Assembly: GCA_905215345.1 (NCBI GenBank)
Contig: CAJMPR010000009.1
Location: 1 to 64,000, forward strand
Length of the DNA: 64,000 bases
From: an uncultured bacterium
GTDB lineage: Bacteria; Bacteroidota; Bacteroidia; Bacteroidales; Bacteroidaceae
Direction of reading: 5' to 3'
How positions within the stretch are numbered: position 1 is the stretch's first letter; the number at the start of each line of letters is the position of its first letter. The position numbers were made by a program, and so were the translations under genes. The notes below the pieces were generated by a model that was given only the letters and a program-made list of their open reading frames with translations, was not told the origin of the DNA and did not search any database. Shown piece by piece: positions 1 through 9,593 of this stretch.

Positions 1-195
1 ACCAAGTTCCCGATGGACTTGGATTAGAGAGAGTAAAAAGAGAGATAATATAAGAGTTATGAACCTTTAAATTGAAGAAATGCCTATGAAGCAATACCAA
101 AATCCTAAAAGAGTAGGGTGATTCTATTCTTGATTTCTCTACCCAATTTTTTGAGAAAACTATTATTTAATTAACAACAAAATCATCAATCATTT
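1..195. other. Leader region before first SusC; no confident gene
   Basis: The first bases could hold the 3' end of an upstream gene: one frame stops at 27 (TKFPMDLD then stop), another at 53, and nothing lets me choose between them. The rest is AT-rich and has no clear TAnnTTTG box, so the SusC gene may be cotranscribed with an upstream gene or its promoter may lie outside the window. Confidence 0.4.
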
Positions 196-3100
196 ATGAA
201 TGGAGAACACAAAGAAAGTAGTGCCGGTATGGCTACTCAAACTACTTTGATAAAAAGACTTTTTATTCTATCAGTGACCGGTTTGATGCTTATGTGTGGC
301 GGTTATTTTCCCGGGATGAGTGTGAATGCACAAAATACCACATCGTCAAATGCACAGATTGCAAAAAAGATAATTGGTGTTATTACAGATTCTAATGGCG
401 AACCTATTATCGGGGCAACAGTTCTGGTAAAAGGTACAAGCGTAGGTGCCGCAACTAACGTTGACGGAAAATTCTCTCTCGATGTTCCATCGAATGGAAA
501 AACTCTGGTTGTATCATATATTGGATATGATGCTCAGGAAGTACCTATCACAAGTAGTACACAATATAATATAGCTTTAAGTGGAACAAATTATGCTCTG
601 GATGAAGTTGTTGTTACAGCATTGGGTATGAAACGTGAGAAGAAAGCTCTTGGTTATTCTGTACAGGATGTAAAGGGTGATGCCCTCATTGAGAACCGTA
701 CGGCCAATATTGCAACATCTTTGAATGGTAAAGTTGCCGGTATGAATATTTCTTCAACATCTATTCCGGGTGGTTCAAATCGTATTGTTATTCGTGGTAA
801 TAACTCTATTTCCGGTAATAATATGCCTTTGGTAGTTGTAGACGGCGTTCCATTCGATAACTCTCAGGGTGTGGACGATGTAAATACGAACTCATGGGGT
901 GCGGGATTCTCGGATACGGGTGACGGATTATCCATGCTGAATCCTGATGATGTCGAATCAATCTCTGTATTGAAAGGGCCTTCGGCTACAGCTCTTTATG
1001 GCTCGCGTGGTGGTAACGGTGTTATCCTGGTGACTACGAAGAAGGGACAAGGCGGTAAAACATTGGTATCTTTTAACAGTAACTTTACTTTTGAGAATGT
1101 AATGATCCAGCCCGAATTCCAGAATGAATACGGCCAAGGTACCGCAGGAGCGTTTGACCTTACATCCCGTAACTCTTGGGGACCTAAGATGGGGACGGTA
1201 GTTACCGACTGGACTGGTCAGACCCGTCCTTTGGAAGCTAAGAATAATAATTTCTCTGATTTTATGAATACAGGTACATCTTGGACGAACTCTGTGGATG
1301 TAACCGGTGCTGCCGCTAAAATGAACTATCGTGTCGGTATTTCTAATACTACCCGTAAAGGTGTTATCCCTAATAATAGTTTGGCAAAGAATAACTTCTC
1401 TGTTCGTGCAGGAGGTGAAATTATCAAACATCTTACTCTTGACGCAAAAGTGAACTATACCTATCAAAAGGGTAAAGGACGTCCGGAGTTCTCTGCATCC
1501 GGTTTCAATCCTATTTTCGCTTTGATTTATACGCCGCGTAGTATCAATCTGCACGAGATGAAAAATATCTTTGATGAAGAAGGTAATATTATAGACTGGT
1601 TCTCAAAACCGCTTACGGTGGTTAATAACCCCTATGCAGCTACTTCTCTTGCCGGCAACCAGGATGTAACTAACCGTGTGAATGGTTTTGCTTCCTTGAC
1701 GTATGATATTACGAGCTGGTTAAAGGCTATGGTTCGTTTTGGTGGTGACACCTATGGCAAAAAAACTGAGAAGTGGATACGTCATGGATTGATTTCAAGT
1801 TCCGGTTACAGTGATGGCCGATTCTCTACAGGACAGTACAATATGACTGAATATAATGTAGACTTCTTGATATCAGCTCAGAAAGATAATATCGCAGGTT
1901 CTAAATTCTCAGGTTCTCTTTCTTTCGGTGGAAATCAAATGAACCGTAAATATAATAGTATGTATGCTTCGGCTGAGGGACTGAATATTCCGGAATTATA
2001 TACAATTCAGAATGGTGTGACTCAAAAAACAACCACTTATAATTCTCAAAAAGAAGTTCAATCCCTATACGCTTTGGGACAATTATCCTGGGATAACTAC
2101 TTGTTCTTTGATGTAACTGTACGTAATGACTGGTCTTCTACTTTGCCCAAAAACAATCGTTCATTCTTATATCCTTCTTTCTCTTTGAGCTGGGCTGTGA
2201 CTGACATGTTAAGCAAGTTTAAGGTAAATGTTCCTGAATGGATTTCTTTTGCTAAGTTGCGCGCATCTTATGCCGAGGCTGGTAATGATACCGATCCTTA
2301 TCAGTTGTTGTCTGTACTGTCTACGGTTTCCAATATGGCAGGCGGGCAGATGGGAGTGGCCGAACCTTCTACCAAAACAAATGCAAACCTGAAGCCGGAG
2401 ATCATTAAGTCTATGGAATTCGGTGCAGATGTTCGCTTCTTTGATAATCGTTTAGGTTTTGACGTGACTTACTATGACAAGCGTGCATTTAATCAGATTA
2501 TTTCTATGCCTTCTTCTATTGCCTCAGGATATAGCGCGAAGTATATCAATGCCGGACGTGTTGATAACTGGGGTTGGGAACTTCAGATGAATGCTGTGCC
2601 GGTTCGTACCAAAGACTGGGATTGGAATGTATGGGTAAACTTTGCTAAGAACTCTTCCAAGATTGTAGAATTGACTGAAGGTGTGGAATCCATAACTTTG
2701 GCTCAACCTATGGGACAGAACTGTTATGTAAGAGCTAAAGTTGGCGAACCCTACGGGCAAATTTATACGAATGGCTTTAAATATGATGATAATGGCAACC
2801 GCCTTGTAGGTGATAATGGCAAGTATATTGTTGATTCTGAACTTCGGGTTTCCGGTAATATGAATCCGGACTGGACTGCCGGTATTGGTTCTACATTGCG
2901 CTGGAGAAACTTGTCATTCGGTTTCTTGATCGATGTCCGTTATGGCGGTGATGTCTATCTTCAATCAATGATGCGCTTGCAGTCCAACGGTCAGACTAAA
3001 GAAACCGTAGCCGGGCGTGAGGAATTCTATACCTCCGGTAAGGGACTTATTTCTCAAGGGGTCAATGTAAATACAGGTCTTCCTAATACAGTCGAACTTG

Positions 3101-3399
3101 ATCCTACAGCTTATTGGGGACAGTTCTATGGCAATATCGGAAATTATATCTATGATACTACTAACGTACGTTTGCGTGAACTTAACCTTACCTGGACTTT
3201 ACCGGATAAATGGTTTGCAAAAACAATCATCAGTGGCCTTAAGCTCAGTGCTGTGGCCAATAATGTATGCTTCCTGTATAATAATCTTCCGGGATTTGAC
3301 CCTGAATGTACATACTCTACTGGCAACGGACAGGGTATAGAAACGGCAGCTTTGCCTTCTACCCGTTCATTTGGTTTCAATCTTAATGTTACATTCTAA
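196..3399 (+). CDS. SusC/RagA-family TonB-dependent outer-membrane transporter
   Basis: A 1067-residue outer-membrane transporter that would import a ligand captured by its SusD partner, powered by TonB. After a signal peptide (hydrophobic residues about 20-45, ending SVNAQ) there is a carboxypeptidase-D-like beta-sandwich (about 58-135, IIGVITDSNGEPIIGATV), then a plug domain beginning near LDEVVVTALGM with the family motif GVPFDNSQG, then a long beta-barrel ending in NLNVTF with a terminal Phe. An internal Met at base 229 (MATQTT) is an alternative start that leaves the signal peptide intact. SusD follows 19 bases later, so the two form one transcription unit. No glycosidase lies beside it, so the ligand cannot be inferred and may not be a glycan. 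Confidence 0.93.
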   Translation: MNGEHKESSAGMATQTTLIKRLFILSVTGLMLMCGGYFPGMSVNAQNTTSSNAQIAKKIIGVITDSNGEPIIGATVLVKGTSVGAATNVDGKFSLDVPSNGKTLVVSYIGYDAQEVPITSSTQYNIALSGTNYALDEVVVTALGMKREKKALGYSVQDVKGDALIENRTANIATSLNGKVAGMNISSTSIPGGSNRIVIRGNNSISGNNMPLVVVDGVPFDNSQGVDDVNTNSWGAGFSDTGDGLSMLNPDDVESISVLKGPSATALYGSRGGNGVILVTTKKGQGGKTLVSFNSNFTFENVMIQPEFQNEYGQGTAGAFDLTSRNSWGPKMGTVVTDWTGQTRPLEAKNNNFSDFMNTGTSWTNSVDVTGAAAKMNYRVGISNTTRKGVIPNNSLAKNNFSVRAGGEIIKHLTLDAKVNYTYQKGKGRPEFSASGFNPIFALIYTPRSINLHEMKNIFDEEGNIIDWFSKPLTVVNNPYAATSLAGNQDVTNRVNGFASLTYDITSWLKAMVRFGGDTYGKKTEKWIRHGLISSSGYSDGRFSTGQYNMTEYNVDFLISAQKDNIAGSKFSGSLSFGGNQMNRKYNSMYASAEGLNIPELYTIQNGVTQKTTTYNSQKEVQSLYALGQLSWDNYLFFDVTVRNDWSSTLPKNNRSFLYPSFSLSWAVTDMLSKFKVNVPEWISFAKLRASYAEAGNDTDPYQLLSVLSTVSNMAGGQMGVAEPSTKTNANLKPEIIKSMEFGADVRFFDNRLGFDVTYYDKRAFNQIISMPSSIASGYSAKYINAGRVDNWGWELQMNAVPVRTKDWDWNVWVNFAKNSSKIVELTEGVESITLAQPMGQNCYVRAKVGEPYGQIYTNGFKYDDNGNRLVGDNGKYIVDSELRVSGNMNPDWTAGIGSTLRWRNLSFGFLIDVRYGGDVYLQSMMRLQSNGQTKETVAGREEFYTSGKGLISQGVNVNTGLPNTVELDPTAYWGQFYGNIGNYIYDTTNVRLRELNLTWTLPDKWFAKTIISGLKLSAVANNVCFLYNNLPGFDPECTYSTGNGQGIETAALPSTRSFGFNLNVTF

Positions 3400-3418
3400 C
3401 CTATAAAAGGAAAACAAT

Positions 3419-5071
3419 ATGAATAAGATATTAAAATCAATTATAAGTATCGTTGGTGTTTCAATGGTCTTTATGGGTTGTACCGGCGATTTTGACAATA
3501 TGAATACCGATCCCAATAATCCCACTCCGGGTTCGGTCGACCCTAAGTTTCAACTGATATTCATTCAGGGGCGTGGTATTCCTTATGCCAATCAATGGCA
3601 GGAAATTGATCAGCTGATGATCAGTACTCTTTGTGAATATTCTGCAAACGATGCCCTTTCGGCTTCCGATTACAGTATTGATTCACGTTATGTTGATGAT
3701 CTGTGGAATTTGAGTTATACGGTGCTTACTAATGCTAATTCGCTGATACGTGCTAATGAGGACAAACCTATTTATAATAATATTGTTCAGATGGCCCGTA
3801 TTTGGAAAGCTTATGTTATGTTACGTCTTACTAACTGTATCGGTGATATCCCTTATTCTGAGGCTGCGAATGATATTGACCAACCTAAGTATGATACACA
3901 GAAGGATATCTACTATACTATATTCGAAGAATTGAAAGATGCTGTAAGTAAGTTGGACGAATCGGCTGCTAATAATGTTAAGTCTTATGATCTTATCTAT
4001 GGCGGTGATGCTGCTAAATGGAAAAAGTTTGCTAACTCTATTCGTTTGCGTATGGCTGTCCGTATTTCCAATGTGGATGCTGGCAAAGCTAAAACAGAAG
4101 CTGAAGCAGCCATTACTGCCGGTGTCTTTGCCGGTGATGATGATGCCGCATATCTGACTCAAGGCGAAGATAAATTCTCTCAAAATCCGATTTATTATCA
4201 CATGAAATCGGCTGTAATCCATATGTCAACTGCGTATAAGCGTCTTGTGATGGATATTGGAGGACAGGCATGGCCTACCGCTGCCGATCGTGCTAATAAC
4301 AGTAATATAACCGAAGTGATTGTTAATGCGAAGAATGCCCCTGCTAAAGTCGACCCTCGTGCTCCCATTCAGTTTGAACCCGCCGGTATGGTTGATGATC
4401 CTCAAGACCCTGCTATGAAGGGAAATTGGGACGGAACAGATCCCGGTCATGTAACTTCGGCTGTAAATGCTCCTATGGATAATGGGCAGTTTGTGAATAA
4501 TTTCGCAAAGATCGGTCCTTGGTATTATGGTACTATTGATAGAAAATATCAACTATTTAAGTATAGTGAATTATGTTTCTTGAAGGCTATTGCCATAGAA
4601 CGTGGGCTTATATCGGGTGATGCCAAAACAGCTTATGAAGCAGGTGTACGCTCGAATATGATAGAATTTGCTATTCCTGAGACTGTTATTACAAGTTATC
4701 TGGCCTCCACTTCTCCTAATTATTATGGCACTACTGCCAAATATGATGATACTGCAGGTGAGTGTAATACGCATTTAGATAAGATTCTTACCCAGAAGTA
4801 TATCGCTCAATTCCAGGAGTGTTCTTTTGAAACGTGGGCGGACCATCGTCAATTCCACAAGCCTACGCTTATGCCGTTTGCAAGTGTGAGTTCAAGTGTG
4901 TTCACAATGAATCCTTCGGATAAGGCGAACAATACTCCGAATGCCTATGCAAAACGTCTGTACTATCCGTCTTCTGAATATACGGTGAATGAAGCAAACG
5001 TAAAAGAGGCTGAAAGCCGGATGGGTGGAAGTAATAGCATCCAAAATAATGTATGGTGGGATGTTGATTGA
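3419..5071 (+). CDS. SusD/RagB-like outer-membrane lipoprotein
   Basis: A 550-residue surface lipoprotein that caps the preceding SusC and binds its ligand. The signal peptide ends in a lipobox, VFMGC (Cys near residue 21). The mature N terminus (FDNMNTDPNNPTPGSV) and the interior (YTVLTNANSLIRANEDKP, YAKRLYYPSSEYTVNEANV) resemble the SusD-like_2 subgroup rather than classical SusD. That subgroup is often found beside SusC proteins in loci without glycoside hydrolases. It ends just before a hairpin terminator at 5090-5126. Confidence 0.9.
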   Translation: MNKILKSIISIVGVSMVFMGCTGDFDNMNTDPNNPTPGSVDPKFQLIFIQGRGIPYANQWQEIDQLMISTLCEYSANDALSASDYSIDSRYVDDLWNLSYTVLTNANSLIRANEDKPIYNNIVQMARIWKAYVMLRLTNCIGDIPYSEAANDIDQPKYDTQKDIYYTIFEELKDAVSKLDESAANNVKSYDLIYGGDAAKWKKFANSIRLRMAVRISNVDAGKAKTEAEAAITAGVFAGDDDAAYLTQGEDKFSQNPIYYHMKSAVIHMSTAYKRLVMDIGGQAWPTAADRANNSNITEVIVNAKNAPAKVDPRAPIQFEPAGMVDDPQDPAMKGNWDGTDPGHVTSAVNAPMDNGQFVNNFAKIGPWYYGTIDRKYQLFKYSELCFLKAIAIERGLISGDAKTAYEAGVRSNMIEFAIPETVITSYLASTSPNYYGTTAKYDDTAGECNTHLDKILTQKYIAQFQECSFETWADHRQFHKPTLMPFASVSSSVFTMNPSDKANNTPNAYAKRLYYPSSEYTVNEANVKEAESRMGGSNSIQNNVWWDVD

Positions 5072-5089
5072 TTAAAACTTATTTGATTG

Positions 5090-5126
5090 AATGCGTAGTT
5101 GAATGTTTGCTGTTCAGCTACGCATT
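5090..5126 (+). terminator. Hairpin terminator after the first SusC/SusD pair
   Basis: A 13-bp stem (5091-5103 with 5113-5125, ATGCGTAG...CTACGCAT, one G-U pair), extended by one A-T pair, with a 9-nt loop and followed by TTGATTTTAT. It separates the transporter pair from the next gene. Confidence 0.65.
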
Positions 5127-5178
5127 TGATTTTATAAACAGGATGTAGTCACATAGTTGGAAGATAATAAACTTTGCT

Positions 5179-6201
5179 ATGAAAAATGTATTTCTTTTAC
5201 TCTTTTTAGAGTGCATTGTTTCTTATAGTTTGGCACAGGAATCTGTTAGCGTTTTTGCAACATCATCCCCTAAAAATAAGTTATCGGGGTTTGTATCCGA
5301 TTCTTGTTCTGCTGAACAAGAAATGGTATTTGTCTACAAGCCGGGTATTAAGATTCATGTCAATGCGCCTTCGAAGTCAACTTTCGATGCGAATAAACCT
5401 ACAAAATTGGTATTATATGCTTTGCCAAACGGTAATAGTACGGCATGGACTATTGGGAAACTGCCGCAAGAGGGGGATGACTGGCATTATCATATTCAAA
5501 ATATTGGTGCGCAAACACGTTTTCTCAGAATGACGGATACTGAATGTAATCTGGTGACTGTGTACTTGGAAGCTGAAACAAAGAGTTGGGGACGATGGAG
5601 AAAAGATGCACTGGACCGGGATCAAAAGATTAAAGAGGCGGTGGAATATATCCTTATGATTTTTTCGGAATACAATCCGCATATAGAATTGAATAGCCAT
5701 AGTGGTGGCGGAAACTTTATCTTTGGTTTTATGGATGCGGTTTCCGAGATTCCGGATTATGTGAAAAGAATATCTTTCATTGATAGTAACTATAATTGGG
5801 AGCATAAACGCTATGGGGATAAATTAAAACAATGGTTATTGGCTTCTAAAGATAACAGCTTGTTTGTGGCTTGCTATGATGATGCCAATGCTTTGCTGGA
5901 TGGTAAGCCGTTCGTTTCACAAAAAGGTGGGACATGGCATCGGACCTATCTGATGCAGCGATACCTGAGAAAGTATCTGAAACGATTAAAGTGGAGTAGA
6001 TTGGAAAATGATAGTATAATTTACTATACAGCTAATGACAGGAAAATACAGTTCTATTTCAGGAAAAATCCCGAACGTGCGATCTATCATACTATTTTGG
6101 TAGAGAGAAATGGTTATATTCAATCTGTACTTTCGGGAACGAAATATGAGGGTGTTGGATATCAATTTATGAAAAAAAGAGTCTATGACGATTATCAGTA
6201 A
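5179..6201 (+). CDS. Secreted alpha/beta-hydrolase-like protein of unknown function
   Basis: A 340-residue protein with a signal peptide (MKNVFLLLFLECIVSYSLAQ) and a probable periplasmic location. Its middle carries NSHSGGGNF (about residues 173-181), which fits a GxSxGG nucleophile elbow with Ser in place of the first Gly, followed by SFIDSNYNWEH, which could supply an acidic residue. The N-terminal part (TKLVLYALPNGNSTAWTIGK) looks like the first strand of an alpha/beta-hydrolase fold. I do not recognise a characterised family member. It lies 107 bases after SusD, but a hairpin intervenes, so cotranscription is uncertain. A peptidase or esterase acting on the ligand of the neighbouring transporter is possible but is inference. 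Confidence 0.75.
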   Translation: MKNVFLLLFLECIVSYSLAQESVSVFATSSPKNKLSGFVSDSCSAEQEMVFVYKPGIKIHVNAPSKSTFDANKPTKLVLYALPNGNSTAWTIGKLPQEGDDWHYHIQNIGAQTRFLRMTDTECNLVTVYLEAETKSWGRWRKDALDRDQKIKEAVEYILMIFSEYNPHIELNSHSGGGNFIFGFMDAVSEIPDYVKRISFIDSNYNWEHKRYGDKLKQWLLASKDNSLFVACYDDANALLDGKPFVSQKGGTWHRTYLMQRYLRKYLKRLKWSRLENDSIIYYTANDRKIQFYFRKNPERAIYHTILVERNGYIQSVLSGTKYEGVGYQFMKKRVYDDYQ

Positions 6202-6203
6202 TA

Positions 6204-6245
6204 AAAAAGAGTTTCCATTATCCAAGGATAAGGAAACTCTTTTTT
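6204..6245. terminator. Bidirectional terminator between hydrolase-like gene and asd
   Basis: A stem AAAAAAGAGTTTCC/GGAAACTCTTTTTT with a short AT-rich loop. The A-run on one side and T-run on the other allow it to serve both convergent genes. Confidence 0.85.
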
Positions 6246-6267
6246 ATAATAATGTTTGAATAATTAC

Positions 6268-7275
6268 TTAAAGAGCTTTTTCTTTAAGCAGATATTCCGC
6301 TATCTGTACCGCATTCAGTGCAGCGCCTTTCTTGATCTGGTCACCTACAATCCAGAAAGTAAGTCCGCAGTCATTGCTGAGGTCTTTGCGGATACGACCT
6401 ACATATACGGGGTCTTTTCCGGCAAGGAACAACGGCATCGGATATTCTTTTTCTGCCGGGTTATCCATCAATACAAGACCTTCACCGTTTGCAAAAGCTT
6501 CGCGGGCCTCTTCTACTGAGATAGGACGTTCGGTCTCCACCCAGATACTTTCGGAGTGAGAACGGAGAGCGGGAACGCGAACACATGTTGCACTGACTTT
6601 GATATCAGAATGCATAATCTTGCGTGTTTCGTTAAACATCTTCATCTCTTCTTTGGTATATCCGTTTTCAGTAAATACATCTATTTGAGGAATCAGATTG
6701 AATGCCAACTGATATGCAAACTTATCAACAGTAACAGGCTCGTTTGCCAATACTTGGCGATATTGTTCGTACAATTCGTCCATAGCAGCAGCACCGGCAC
6801 CACTGGCAGCCTGATAAGTAGATACGTGTACGGTCTTTATATGAGAAAGCTGCTCAATGGCTTTAAGTGCCACTACCATTTGGATGGTAGTACAGTTAGG
6901 GTTGGCAATCACGCCACGCGGACGATCTTTGGCGTCGGCAGCATTTACCTCAGGTACTACCAAAGGTACATCGGCATCCATTCGGAAAGCACTTGAATTG
7001 TCAATCATCACAGCGCCGTGCTTGGTGATTGTTTCAAGGTACTCTTTGGAGGTGCCTGCGCCTGCGGAAGTGAAAGCGATATCAACCCCTTTAAAGTCAT
7101 CGTTGTGTTGCAAGAGTTTAACCTCGATCTGTTTACCGCCGAAAGTGTATTTTGTTCCGGCACTGCGTTTAGAACCGAACAATACTAACTCGTCCAACGG
7201 GAAATTCCTTTCATCGAGCACTCGTAGGAATTCTTGTCCCACGGCTCCGCTTGCTCCAACAATAGCTACTTTCAT
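6268..7275 (-). CDS. asd: Aspartate-semialdehyde dehydrogenase
   Basis: Catalyses NADPH-dependent reduction of L-aspartyl-4-phosphate to aspartate semialdehyde, the branch point to lysine/diaminopimelate, threonine and methionine. The 335 residues match the family length. Visible features are the Rossmann glycine motif GASGAVGQ (7-14), the active-site cysteine C128 in NPNCTTIQ and the catalytic histidine H240 in RVPALRSHSE. It is a single gene with its own promoter box at 7343-7350 and a shared terminator downstream. Nothing is unusual. Confidence 0.97.
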   Translation of the reverse strand: MKVAIVGASGAVGQEFLRVLDERNFPLDELVLFGSKRSAGTKYTFGGKQIEVKLLQHNDDFKGVDIAFTSAGAGTSKEYLETITKHGAVMIDNSSAFRMDADVPLVVPEVNAADAKDRPRGVIANPNCTTIQMVVALKAIEQLSHIKTVHVSTYQAASGAGAAAMDELYEQYRQVLANEPVTVDKFAYQLAFNLIPQIDVFTENGYTKEEMKMFNETRKIMHSDIKVSATCVRVPALRSHSESIWVETERPISVEEAREAFANGEGLVLMDNPAEKEYPMPLFLAGKDPVYVGRIRKDLSNDCGLTFWIVGDQIKKGAALNAVQIAEYLLKEKAL

Positions 7276-7342
7276 TTTTCTTTTGTTTTAATTGAGTTTA
7301 TAAAATGGTTACAATCTATCTATAAAAAGGTAGATTTGGCTG

Positions 7343-7350
7343 CAAATTTA
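7343..7350 (-). promoter_or_regulatory. asd promoter -7 box
   Basis: TAAATTTG on the minus strand fits the Bacteroidetes -7 consensus TAnnTTTG and lies about 70 bases upstream of the asd ATG. Confidence 0.6.
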
Positions 7351-7428
7351 TAACAAATTGCTGTATGACACCACATAAAGTGAAAACTTTTTCGTTATTT
7401 TGCAGCTAAAACCTAAAACTTGCCGCCT

Positions 7429-9558
7429 ATGGACTGGTTCGACCTTAGTTTAAAGCTCCCTATAACAGACCCTACATGGATATTCCTCCTTGTACTACTT
7501 ATCATATTGTTTGCGCCTATACTGTTGAATAAGCTTCGTATTCCGCATATTATCGGGATGATTCTGGCCGGTTTAATTATTGGTGAACATGGTTTTAATA
7601 TCTTGGTGCGCGATAGCAGTTTTGAGCTGTTTGGCAAGGTGGGACTTTATTATATCATGTTCTTGGCCGGCTTGGAAATGAACATGGGTGACTTTAAGAA
7701 GAACCGGGGTAAGGCACTGGCACTGGGCTTACTGGCGTTCATTGTCCCCATTGTAATTGGTTTTGTGGCAAATGTGGCTTATCTGAAATATAGTGTCATT
7801 ACTTCTGTTTTGCTGGCAAGTATGTATGCCTCCCATACACTCGTAGCCTATCCTATTGTGATTCGCTATGGTGTATCACGCCATCGCAGCGTGAGTATTG
7901 CGGTAGGAGGAACAGCCGTTACAGATACGCTTACCTTGTTGGTATTAGCTGTCGTTGGCGGTATGTTCAAGGGCGAATCAGGAGGTTTCTTCTGGGTCTG
8001 GCTGGTGATAAAGGTCATTTTTCTGGGAGGACTGATTATGTACTTCTTCCCGCGCATCGGCCGTTGGTTCTTCCGTCGTTATGATGACAACGTAATGCAG
8101 TTTATCTTTGTCCTTGCTATGGTATTCCTGGGAGCGGGGCTTATGGAATTTGTCGGAATGGAGGGTATTTTAGGTGCTTTCTTGGCAGGGTTGGTATTGA
8201 ACCGCCTTATTCCACACGTATCTCCGCTGATGAATCATCTGGAGTTTGTAGGTAATGCATTGTTCATTCCTTATTTCCTGATAGGCGTAGGCATGATGAT
8301 AGATATACATGTCATTTTCGGTCATGGTGATGCCTTGAAAGTGGCTGCTGTGATGATTGCAATGGCGTTGACAGGCAAATGGATTGCTTGCTGGCTGACA
8401 CAAAAGATTTATAAGATGTCGGCTCTTGAACGGAAATCCATGTATGGGTTGAGTACTGCCCAGGCGGCTGCGACTCTGGCTGCCGTATTGGTGGGTTATA
8501 ATATTATTTTGCCCAACGGTGAACGTCTGCTGAATGATGATGTTTTGAATGGTACCGTATTGCTTATCCTTGTTACCTGCGTGGTAAGTTCTGTCATTAC
8601 CGAGCGGGCGGCACGTAAGATTGCTATGTGTGAAGCTCATCCCGATGAAGAACGTTCCATTGAAGCGGAGCGGATATTAATTCCGGTAGCCAACCCTGAC
8701 ACCATCGAATATCTGATGAACTTGTCTTTATTGATTCGTGACCCCAAGCAGAAAGATAATTTGCTGGCTTTGAATGTAATCAATGATAATAATACTTCCG
8801 AAGGTTTGGACCTTCGGGGAAAGAGGTATTTGGAGAAAGCAGCTATGATTACTGCTTCGGCCGATGTGCCTTTGCGCCAAATCACCCGTTATGACTTGAA
8901 TATTGCTTCCGGAATCATCCATACGGCTAAAGAGAACGATGTGACAGATGTCATAATCGGTTTGCACCGCAAAGTGAATATTGTGGACTCATTTTTCGGT
9001 ATGCTTGCCGAGAATTTGCTGAAAGGTCTACACAGGGAAGTGATGATTGCTAAATTCCTGATTCCTATTAATACTTTGAGACGGATTATTATTGCTGTTC
9101 CGCCTAAGGCTGAATATGAAGCCGGATTCCAAAAATGGGTGGAACACTTCTGTCGGATGGGCGGTACATTGGGTTGCCGGGTGCATTTCTTTGCGAACGA
9201 AGAAACTACCGTGCAATTACAGGCATTGGTGAAGAAGAAATACGGACAGACGTTGACGGATTTTTCCCGTCTGGACGATTGGGAAGACTTGCTGATATTG
9301 ACCGGACAAGTAAATTATGACCATCTGTTAGTTATGATAAGCGCACGTAGAGGCTCCATATCCTATGATAGTTCTTTCGAGAAACTGCCTGCCCAATTGA
9401 GTAAATACTTCTCCAATAATAGTTTGATAGTGCTTTATCCCGACCAATTGGGAGAACCCCAGGATGCGGTTTCTTTCTCTAATCCGCGTGGAAATAATGA
9501 AGCGCAGCATTATGAAAAGGTCGGTAAGTGGTTCTATAAATGGTTTAAGAAAGTGTGA
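7429..9558 (+). CDS. CPA2-type cation:proton antiporter with C-terminal soluble domain
   Basis: A 709-residue inner-membrane monovalent cation/proton antiporter. Residues about 15-400 hold 12 or so membrane segments of the Na+/H+ exchanger fold, including NKLRIPHIIGMILAGLIIGEHG and the segment AGLMEFVGMEGILGAFLAGLVLNRL typical of KefB/NapA-like CPA2 proteins. The remaining about 300 residues are soluble and resemble tandem universal-stress-protein folds (ERILIPVANPDTIEYLMNLSLLI, DVTDVIIGLHRKVN), as in Bacteroides NhaS-like antiporters; there is no TrkA-N Rossmann motif. I chose the ATG at 7429 over a TTG at 7420 because MDWFDLS directly precedes the first membrane region. Confidence 0.9.
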   Translation: MDWFDLSLKLPITDPTWIFLLVLLIILFAPILLNKLRIPHIIGMILAGLIIGEHGFNILVRDSSFELFGKVGLYYIMFLAGLEMNMGDFKKNRGKALALGLLAFIVPIVIGFVANVAYLKYSVITSVLLASMYASHTLVAYPIVIRYGVSRHRSVSIAVGGTAVTDTLTLLVLAVVGGMFKGESGGFFWVWLVIKVIFLGGLIMYFFPRIGRWFFRRYDDNVMQFIFVLAMVFLGAGLMEFVGMEGILGAFLAGLVLNRLIPHVSPLMNHLEFVGNALFIPYFLIGVGMMIDIHVIFGHGDALKVAAVMIAMALTGKWIACWLTQKIYKMSALERKSMYGLSTAQAAATLAAVLVGYNIILPNGERLLNDDVLNGTVLLILVTCVVSSVITERAARKIAMCEAHPDEERSIEAERILIPVANPDTIEYLMNLSLLIRDPKQKDNLLALNVINDNNTSEGLDLRGKRYLEKAAMITASADVPLRQITRYDLNIASGIIHTAKENDVTDVIIGLHRKVNIVDSFFGMLAENLLKGLHREVMIAKFLIPINTLRRIIIAVPPKAEYEAGFQKWVEHFCRMGGTLGCRVHFFANEETTVQLQALVKKKYGQTLTDFSRLDDWEDLLILTGQVNYDHLLVMISARRGSISYDSSFEKLPAQLSKYFSNNSLIVLYPDQLGEPQDAVSFSNPRGNNEAQHYEKVGKWFYKWFKKV

Positions 9559-9593
9559 TAGAATGATAAGGTGGTGTTGCAATAAAGTGTAGA

